This document shows positions 56,246-64,000 of a DNA stretch of 64,000 bases, piece after piece. The position numbers were made by a program, and so were the translations under genes. Every line of letters begins with the position of its first letter. Position 1 is the stretch's first letter. The DNA is from Pyxicephalus adspersus (lineage: Eukaryota > Chordata > Amphibia > Anura > Pyxicephalidae): positions 169,381,193-169,445,192 of the forward strand of contig NC_092858.1 in the NCBI RefSeq assembly GCF_032062135.1. Direction: 5' to 3'. The notes under the pieces are model-generated. The model saw only the letters and a program-made list of their open reading frames with translations. It made no database searches and had not been told where the DNA came from.

Positions 56246-57125
56246 ACAATGTCATCCAACCAACAGAACAAATTCCTTACTATAGAAAATAAAAATTTTT
56301 TTGTTTTTTGTTTTTTTTTATTTCTGATTGCAAAATTAAATAATAAACCAATATAATTTTGTTTTTGTTTCTTTTATCCTTTTGTTTTTTCATTTTTTAT
56401 TTTGTTACATCCTACCAAAGTTTAGCATTGAAGTAAATCTTAAAAGCTAGGTCACATGACAGTGAGGTTGGGGTGTGGTTCCCGCTTTTCACGGCTGGAA
56501 ACCAAGCATGTGGTCGAGATGCCACATATTGCTACCCATAGCCACCTCTAGGGAGTGAATGGAAGAGGTAGGGAGCTGCTTAATACCCAATACCCATTTA
56601 TTTAGAATGTGCCTGGGGATGCCAAGCAATGTGCAGCCACCAGGAGCCATCCAATAACAACTCTTCCCATTGAGGGGTCTATTTATCATGCAATAAATCT
56701 GACACCAATCCTTGGTGGAGAATCTTCCAGGTCCATGTGTTTTAAAATCAGCAATTGATTCTCCATCAAGGAATGTTTCAGCCGTAGTTTTCATCATAGG
56801 GACAAGGTGACAACACAGAAGCACAATTGATAAACAGGAGCAGAGCGTTGTAACCCTATAACAGGAAGTGTCCTGATGGCAGGATCACTGCAGATTGAAA
56901 ACGATGCAATATTAAGTTTGGTCATTAAATGGTAACATTTTTGGTGATTTGGCCTTTGCAGGAACTGTAATAAATAGTCCTGGCAGAGGAGCAGTTAATA
57001 AGTTAATAAGCTGTAGTGTTGGCATGTACAGAGGAGATGGGGGGCAGCTGTACACACTGCATAACAGAGCACCCCCCTTGTCTGGCATGTTCCAGGTCTG
57101 GGATAAAGGGCCCCAGTAACCTGAC
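56246..57125. other. Unassigned sequence
   Basis: T-rich at 56290-56400; otherwise nothing recognised. Confidence 0.4.
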
Positions 57126-57129
57126 AGCA

Positions 57130-57440
57130 GGCGCTGCATCCCCATAGCTGGTGCTCCTGGCACGCTCGCCGACCACAAAGCCCTGTGCTAATCTTGGCCT
57201 GAGTGGTTACATCTTGCCCTCCCTTCTCCTCTTTGGCTTTGAGCGGTGCCAGGAGCCCCGGCCTTTGTGCCAGTTCTGGTTCCTAATCGGAGTGCACAAT
57301 GTGGTCACCGGTCTTTGTCAGCGTCCGGCTGTCTCCACGAATCGATGCCAGGGCTAATTATATTCTTCAGCCTTAATCCGCCGCAATCACATTATGGCCA
57401 GATAGGTATGGGGATCGCTAATGAGCTGGGCCGGCATCGA
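57130..57440. other. Enhancer-like unique island
   Basis: 'gccagggctaattatattcttcagccttaatccgccgcaatcac' and 'ggggatcgctaatgagctgggccggcatcg' combine TAATTA/TAATCC homeodomain-type cores with CpGs. Two overlapping plus-strand frames (68 and 81 codons) have no domain. Confidence 0.35.
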
Positions 57441-58435
57441 AACCGGCAGCAAGGGCCCGTTCTAGGCCAAAGCAAAATGGGCATTTGCTAAGGCTCGCAC
57501 CAGTTTACAGAATGGCAGGGGGTGCAGGGTGCACAACTGTGCCAGGGACAGCTTGCTGAGATGATAATATTCTTCAGGGAGATTTCCTCTCATTTCCTGT
57601 TGTGTCTTTAGGGCAGGAAATGAAGAGAAATTTACCTAGTGGGGTGCAGACAGCAAAAGAATAACCTAATAGGGGTTTAACAATCCATCCCTATATACAG
57701 CCCAATATAATGATAAGGCTGGTCTTTGGGGGATCTATTCATTTTTTTTATTGTTGAGATTTCTCCTTACTTCCTGTTCCTGTGACACATACAGAGAAAG
57801 GAACGATAATTGGTTGTCCCTGCTAGAGAAAGGCTCATGCAGCAAAGTTTTAACGCTTCCACAAGCTATTACAATGTGTTTTTGTTCTCATCTGTGTCCC
57901 CAAGGGGAAGGATTCCATCACTTCCTGTCCTGACAGTGGGAAGTTATCACTTTATACTAATAAAAATCAGACAGAGGTTCTAACCCTTATATGATCTTAT
58001 CTGAATGAAATAAAAATGTTGGAGACAAACATACGATTTGTGTTACCATCATAACCAATCAGATTGCAGCTCGTGCTGGCACTTATGCTGTGTGAAAATG
58101 ACAGCAGGCTTCTGATTGGATGCTACTGTCAACGGTGGCATTTCTCCCTATTAATGGCCCTCAATGGGCATCATTCCATCCAGCACTCCAGTCCACCGGA
58201 GGTTTCAATGGAGGTCTGAGAGTGGTGGCATTCATGGCGTGCGCCTGGTGTGACTGGGGGATTGTGTAAGGAAGAGACGACGTCTGGTGCGCCATCTTTA
58301 TACACAGACGCTTCCTCCCTGGCCAGGAACTTGGCCCCGGTACAAGGAGACCTCACACTCCATCTATGGAGAGCTTTGTGTGCCAATGGAGGGGACACAA
58401 TCCCTGCCTTTACCAATGGATGGCTGCGGGAGGGA
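57441..58435. other. Unassigned sequence
   Basis: No feature recognised apart from 'aatggcagggggtgcaggg' at 57511, also seen at 42038. Confidence 0.4.
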
Positions 58436-58925
58436 TAACCGGGGGAGAACTGGGGGATAGCCAGGGAATAACTGGGGGATAGCCAGGGATTAATCAGTGA
58501 ATAACTGGGGAAAACTGGGGGATAACCAGGGAATAATTAAGGAATAACCGGGGCAAACCTGAGGGATAACCAGGGGATAATCAGGCAATTGCCAGGGGAT
58601 AATGAGAAAAACTGCGGGATAACTAAGGAATAATTAGAGGATAAATGGGGGATAAAAAAGGAATAAATGAGAGAAAAACTGGAGGATAACCAGGGGATAA
58701 TCAGGGAATAACCAGGGGATAAATAGAGGAAAACTGGGGGGTAACTGGAGAATAACTGGGTTAATCAGGAAATATTCGGGATAAATGGAGGATAACCAGG
58801 GAAAATATGGGGGGTAAATTGGAGGATAACCAGGGAAAACCAAGGAATAACCAGGGGGTACCCAAATAAATAACCAGAGCATAACAAGGGGGAACAAGGG
58901 AAAAAACAGGGGAAAACCATGACCC
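58436..58925 (+). repeat. Degenerate tandem array of GGGATAACCAGGGAATAAC-type units
   Basis: Units of about 10-11 bp (GGGATAACCA, GGGAATAACT, GGGATAATCA) alternate irregularly, giving 20-22-bp dimers. The reverse frame reads Pro/Tyr/Leu/Phe-rich low complexity (87 and 70 codons) and is incidental. Confidence 0.85.
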
Positions 58926-59039
58926 CACAGTGTACCAGGGATTAATCAATACATAGATAAATTGATTGATCATTCAAGAGATTGATACATGGGCAGAGGA
59001 GAGCCATGATTGTGTCACATGTAAAAGAAGAACGTCCGA

Positions 59040-59610
59040 ATACTATTCATCTATTAATTGATATATTGATCAATCTATTGTCTTATATTCTATCGATCCT
59101 TCTGCCAATTTATCTATCGATAATTCTTTATATCAATCAATGCATTAAATATTTATCAATCGATTGATCTATCTTTTTATCTATATATAAATCTATTGAT
59201 TGATCCATCAATCGATCTTCCTATTCATCCATCACATATTCTATCCACTGATTGATTTGTCTAATTTATCTGCTATTGATCTATTAAACAATCTATCATT
59301 TATTATTATTATTATTATTATTAATAAGCTGTATTAATATAGCACCAACATATTACGCAGTGCCATACATTGATCAATCTGTCTATTGCTTTATCCAGCG
59401 ATAAATTGGTCTTTTTATTTATCTATTGATCTACTAAACAATCTATCAGTCATTTTCTATCCTCTGTGCTATCTACCAATCTATCCATTGATTGTCCTAT
59501 CTATCAATCAAACTATCAATCTATATAATGATATATTAATCGATCATTTTATCTATCAATTTATTATCGATATTCCTATCTATCTTCCTATCTATCTTCC
59601 TATCTATCTT

Positions 59611-59654
<44 letters not shown>

Positions 59655-59655
59655 C

Positions 59656-59696
<41 letters not shown>

Positions 59697-59710
59697 GTCT
59701 GTCTATGAAT
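59040..59710 (+). repeat. GATA/TATC-type microsatellite, degenerate then perfect
   Basis: Degenerate 'atctatcaatcgattgatct' text from 59040 becomes perfect (TATC)n at about 59605-59700. The 144-codon plus-strand frame at 59386-59820 is translated microsatellite (Ile-Tyr-Leu-Ser). Confidence 0.9.
59300..59375 (-). mobile_element. SINE-A tail fragment in the microsatellite
   Basis: (ATT)n, then 'aataagctgtattaatatagcaccaacatattacgcagtgccatacattga'. Its TTA tail merges with the host repeat. Confidence 0.8.
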
Positions 59711-60230
59711 TGCCCCAATACTGTGAGACCACTGAAGTAACAGTACTTCCCAGATATGTAATTGAGATGAGGGTAGGGGAGGTGTTCTGTAGTCCTAACA
59801 CTCCTCTTATACAAGGATGACAAGGCTGCTGCTCCAAAAAAACAGTACAGATAGAAAGTGTGTTACTGGCAGGATCACCAGGTTACTATTTATATACTTT
59901 AAAGTGTAAATACAATAAAAAATGTTACCCTTACCCTCCTTCCTTCACATTTTCAGAATCCAGATGGATATCTGTTGCCAGATCTTCCAGAGGGGACACC
60001 TATCCCAGTGACAACTATCTAGTGGAGAGTTTTCCTTTATTTGGAGAGCTTTGCTCTCACTTCCTGTTGAGTGTCCTGCACAGGAAGTGAGATAAAATCT
60101 CCCCATTGGTAATTATATATTACCCAAGCATAATCCCTACACTCCAGAAATCCGGCTACATATGAGCCAACCCTAGAGATGATATCCTAACATATTTCAG
60201 GCTCTGGTTTCTGGAAGAGGATTGGACATT
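59711..60230. other. Unassigned sequence
   Basis: Nothing recognised. Confidence 0.4.
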
Positions 60231-60231
60231 G

Positions 60232-60385
60232 ATTGGAGTTGTAGGTTCGGAAGAGCGGAGGGTGTAGCCAATAGTGGGCCCTTGTGCAGAATTTACGGCT
60301 CCTGTGGAGGCCCCTGTTGGCTAAGGAGGGTCCGGGGTTCTCATGCAGTGGCACACTTTGCACCTGGTGTGACCGCCTGCCTATA
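60232..60385. repeat. Fragment shared with 36595-36738
   Basis: 'ggaggcccctgttgg...ttctcatgcagtggcacactttgcacctgg' matches the earlier copy over the 'cagtggcacactt' block. Confidence 0.45.
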
Positions 60386-60409
60386 TAGTGTGGCAGGTGT
60401 GGTGTGTGA

Positions 60410-60930
60410 AAGCTGAATGCTGAACAGAATTTATTCCAGCTCTTATATATACGGAATCTCTTCCTGTGAGCGCACAATAAGTGATTCCGCCTCTCCCCTC
60501 CTAATGGCGCGGTGGAGTTTTCAGTGCACTCTAACGCGTTTCGCCGGCTCGTTAACGGCCTTATTGTCCCCGAGATATCATAATGGTATTTATTATATTG
60601 GTGATTTATGTGAGACTTGCAAGCAATCACTTCCTGACCCGGGGGCGAGGTTTAAGCAAGATATACGCTCAGAGCTCGGAGATTGTGCTGGCGCGGCCCT
60701 CGTTCCCCCCTGACCTCCTTAGCGTGGCCTGCTCTCTTGCTTTCCCCCAAGGCAAAGCTTTCCAATTCACTTAGAATTACTCCTCCGTATCTGATTTAAC
60801 GGTGTCGCCTCTGGAACGCCGGAGCCTTATTTACAAACAAGTCAAGGGAAAAGGCTGCCGTGTGTGACACAGGCCCGAGTCCAACGCCCGCAGGAGGAGA
60901 CGGGCCGACACAGCCAGAATCCCCCCAATG
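60410..60930. other. Enhancer-like unique island, CpG-bearing
   Basis: It includes 'ctaacgcgtttcgccggctcgttaacggcc', 'ccccgagatatcataatgg', 'ctggcgcggccctcg' and 'atctgatttaacggtgtcgcc', about 500 bp of unique sequence with far more CpG than its neighbours. Frames on both strands (147 and 98 codons) lack domains. It may be a conserved regulatory block or a CpG patch. Confidence 0.35.
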
Positions 60931-61175
60931 CACACCATTTACATGGAATGTCTGTGTGTGGGGGGCGGGGGGTCAGAGACGTTCTGGTAGACGGGAAATA
61001 TGGGGGGTTAACTAACAAATACAAATAATTAGAGGAATCAAAAAGAAGCTCTGGGAAAAGACAATTCCATGTCTGTAAATTTTGGTATTTTTGGATAAAA
61101 ATCCATCTGGGGTCCAGGCCAACTTTGAGTATTTTTAGAGCGCGGGAATTTTACACAGCTGAGGACATGGTCAGT
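60931..61175. other. Unassigned sequence
   Basis: Includes a short GGGGGGCGGGGGG run at 60960; otherwise nothing recognised. Confidence 0.4.
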
Positions 61176-62680
61176 GTCCCTACTATAGATCAATGTCCCT
61201 ACTATAAATCAATGTCCGCATCATAGACGAATGTCCCTACCATAGTCTAATGTTCGTTACAGTCTAATATCCTTGCTACAGCCTATTGTCCCCATTGTAG
61301 TGTCCTTTATAATCTAATCACCCTACTATACCCTAATGTCCTTACCATACTCAAATGTCCCTATTGTAGTCTATCCCTACCATACCCTGCTGTAGTTTAA
61401 TGTCCCTACTATAACCTGTTTCCTTACAATAGTCTAATATCACTAACAGCCTATCTACTATAGTCATTATGTTCCTACAATAGTCTAATGTCCCTGCTAT
61501 GGTCTAATGTACTTACTTTAGTCCAAAGTCCCTAACATAGTCTACTCTCCCTATCATAGTCATAATGTACCTACTTTGGTCTAATGTCCCTAACACATTG
61601 TAATGTCCCTACTATAATCTGGTGTCCGTATTGTAGGGTCTTCTATAGTCTAATGCCCCAGGCTTATTTCTCCAACACAGTCTATTGTTTCTATTGTAGT
61701 TTAATGTCCCTATCATAGCCTATTTCCATACAATAGTCCAATGTCCGTGCTATAGTCCTATGTCCCTACTAAAGCATTATGTACCTACCTTAGTCTAATG
61801 GCCCTAACACAGTCCAATGTCCCTACAATAGTCCCCTCTAATGTCTAATACCCGTACCATACCTATATGTCCCTTTTGTTGTTCAATGTTTCTACTATAC
61901 CTTGTTTCCTTACAATAGTCCAATGTCCCTAACACAGCCTATTGTCCCTACTATTGGTTTAATGTAACTACAATAGTCTAATGCCCCTGATATAGTCCTA
62001 CTATAGTCTAAAGTACTAACCCTAATCCTAACAGAGTCCAATGTATTGTCCCTACAATAGTCCCTTCTAAAGTCTAATACCCCTACCATAGCTAAATGTC
62101 CTTATCATGGTCTCATGGCCCTACTCCAATCCAATGTTCCTTACATCATCCAATGTCCCTACTATTGTCAAATACCACTACTATAGTCAATTATCCCTAC
62201 AATAATTCATAGTTTAATGCCCCTGGCATAGCCTTATGTCCCTACCATAATCTATTTCCATAGTCTAATTCCATCTATTTACCATAGTCTATTTTTTCTG
62301 ACATAGTCCCTTACCATGGTCCAATATCCATACTATAACCTTTTTCCTTACAATAGTCCATTGACCCTGTTATAGTTCAATAAACCCACTATAGTCCCTT
62401 TCATAGTGTAATGTCCCTACCATGGCTAATGGTTCTACTATTGTCAAATGCTATTACTATATTCCAAAGTCCCTACCATTGTTGCCCCAGTAGAGTGTAA
62501 TGATTTTACAATAGAACAATGTTCCTATCATTTTCTGATATCCCTACTGCAGTCTAATGTCGCTACTATAGTCTATTGTCCCTATCATAGTCCCTACTAT
62601 TATCTACTTACTTAGAATAGTTTAATTCTCTTGTTATAGTCCAATGTCCCTACTATCGTCTACTGTCCCTACCATAGTCC

Positions 62681-63197
62681 TTAAAGGTGCGTACACACTT
62701 CCAATTTTTATCGTTCAAAACGAACGACGAACGAATGACGAACGATCGATTGGGCAAAAATCGTTCGTAAAAAAAGTAACCAACGACGCCGACGAACGAG
62801 GAAAGTCGTTGGAAACGAACGACCGGACGGGCGGATCGGATTGGACGACGATCGTTTAACATCGTTCGTGTGTACGATCGTTCGTTGATCGTCCATGGTC
62901 TGAGCATGCGTAATGAACGAACGTTCGTTCACTTTCCTGTCGTGCACATAGTTCCTCTATCGCTCAAACGATCGTATCTATTGTGTGTACAATATCTACG
63001 AACGATCGTGTCGTTATCTCTATGTGCAGGATCGGTGCTATACGATCGTTCGTAGATATCGTGCAGGATCGGTGCTATACGATCGTTCGTAGATATCGTG
63101 CAGGATCGGTGCTATACGATCGTTCGTAGATATCGTGCAGGATCGTTCGTCGTTCGTTTTCCAACGATAATAATTGGAAGTGTGTACGTAGCTTTAA
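62681..63197. mobile_element. MITE-CG copy 3, TTAA-flanked, well preserved
   Basis: TTAAAGGTGCGTACACACTT at the left faces AAGTGTGTACGTAGCTTTAA at the right; TTAA is duplicated, as in piggyBac-type insertions. CpG dinucleotides are dense (ACGATCGTTCG many times), so it is probably young. A 37-bp internal tandem is present. Reverse frames (84, 79 codons) are Arg/Ser-rich and incidental. Confidence 0.9.
63024..63145 (+). repeat. 37-bp tandem repeat inside MITE-CG copy 3
   Basis: GTGCAGGATCGGTGCTATAC starts at 63024, 63061 and 63098, and a partial unit starts at 63135. The copies are identical as far as I can see. Confidence 0.95.
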
Positions 63198-63540
63198 ATA
63201 GTTTCATGCCCCTACCATGGTGTAACGACCCCACCCATACCCAATGTCTCTACTGTTGTCAAATTCCATTAATATTCCAATGTCCCTGCCATTGTTCAAA
63301 TTTCCATAGTACAGGCTAATGTCCCTACCATGATCCAATGTCCCTACTATTGGTAACTTTCACTCCTATAGCCCATTCCCCCTACCACAGTTCATAAAAA
63401 ATTGCCCCGAGTATAATTTAATGCCCCTACCATAGTCCAACACCACATACCAAAGCCTAATGCCCCTACTATAGTATCCAATCCCTATAACGAGCTAATG
63501 CCCTACTAAATCCTCAATTCCCCAACACAGTCCAAGGTGG

Positions 63541-64000
63541 AAATATTGGAGGAAAATGCAATTCACCTCCCACTATGTTTTTGGTTTATTTTTGTAGTGT
63601 CTGTTCTGTCATTATTCACTGTATGAGCTCCTACTAACATCCTCGCTGCAATCACATAAATGAGGCTCATACATAGACTGGGACCCATTACACGGGGTCA
63701 TTTCAAGGACAATTCCTAAAAGTCTGTTTATATTAATGACAAATGTGTACATTATGGGAAAACATTGGGTGAATCTTAAGTGAAAACGTTTACAAATAAG
63801 TCTGCTTGGGGCTTCTGATATCACATTCAAGAGAGCAGTCTAAGGCCTATTTAATACCATTATCTATAATAAAAGAAAAATTAAATATACAATATAAAGT
63901 CATACAAAACAAGGAAGATTGTAGCTGATAATAATAATACATAGACAGGTTCTCTTTATATATAAATGAACTCTTTCACATAGCACATATTGCATAGCAT
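63541..64000. other. Unassigned sequence to window end
   Basis: Unique AT-rich sequence. The 72-codon minus frame at 63612-63830 has no recognised domain. Confidence 0.4.

Larger units (their letters stand above)
61180..63540 (+). repeat. 19-bp tandem array with SINE-B-like unit
   Basis: The unit is close to TCTAATGTCCCTACTATAG (19 bp), with exact 19-bp phasing visible at 61480-61560. About 95 diverged copies flank the MITE at 62681-63197. The unit equals a segment of the reverse SINE-B body ('aatctaatgtccctaccatagtcat'). Confidence 0.9.

Noticed and set aside
58436..58925. Homing endonuclease-like target (similar to TAGGGATAACAGGGTAAT)
   Set aside because: The words are similar but no exact 18-bp site occurs, and the text is simply the array unit.
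59386..59820. 144-codon frame rich in Ile-Tyr-Leu-Ser
   Set aside because: It is translated TATC microsatellite.

Overview
This 64-kb window looks like non-coding DNA from a vertebrate, most likely a frog and probably a ranoid anuran. The taxon call is an inference from three things: (i) many dispersed short repeats of kinds I associate with ranid or pyxicephalid genomes, namely tRNA-headed SINEs ending in a TAA tail, TTAA-flanked MITEs, and MITEs with termini like GGCTANGTACACACGT; (ii) strongly AT-leaning sequence with CpG depletion outside young elements; (iii) no compact genes, operons or long ORFs. No complete protein-coding gene, rRNA, true tRNA gene, LINE or retroviral ORF, or CRISPR array was found. 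Nearly all the longest open frames fall inside tandem arrays or transposon bodies.

The only plausible coding DNA is a pair of candidate exons on the minus strand, at 12355-12214 and 4037-3921. Both have good splice signals. Their phases are compatible, because the first ends with one base of a codon and the second starts with two. Joined, they would encode an acidic, Ser/Pro-rich segment followed by one membrane span. This resembles the N-terminal end of a type II transmembrane protease of the TMPRSS group, but the family name is tentative and no downstream ectodomain exon was found in positions 1-3920.

Layout. 1-4.1 kb: diverged tandem copies, an enhancer-like unique island and the membrane-span exon. 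4.1-12.4 kb: an 8.2-kb putative intron with a hAT-like element nested inside an older repeat, and 28-bp, ~152-bp and 111-bp tandem arrays. 12.4-17.7 kb: a 21-bp array split by a MITE, then a ~190-bp array split by a SINE. 17.7-27.1 kb: palindromic hairpin MITEs, a foldback element, a purine-rich tract and a diverged 0.5-0.7-kb repeat. 28-31 kb: a 40-bp satellite-like array with a 961-bp segmental repeat. 31-40.5 kb: MITEs and SINEs, including two nested insertions, and enhancer-like islands. 40.5-49.8 kb: mostly unique sequence with SINEs. 49.8-55.1 kb: a GGGTTA-rich array split by a pogo/Tc1-like MITE, another TA-flanked MITE, and 32-bp and 141-bp tandems. 58.4-63.5 kb: a GGGATAACCA-type array, a GATA-type microsatellite, and a 2.3-kb 19-bp array whose unit matches part of the SINE body.

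About a quarter of the window is tandemly repeated, in roughly sixteen unrelated arrays. All repeat-family labels here (SINE-A, SINE-B, rep-F and so on) are mine, assigned by comparing copies within the window. Boundaries are approximate to about 5-20 bp unless a target-site duplication is stated. Islands called enhancer-like rest only on unique, motif-rich sequence and need cross-species alignment.
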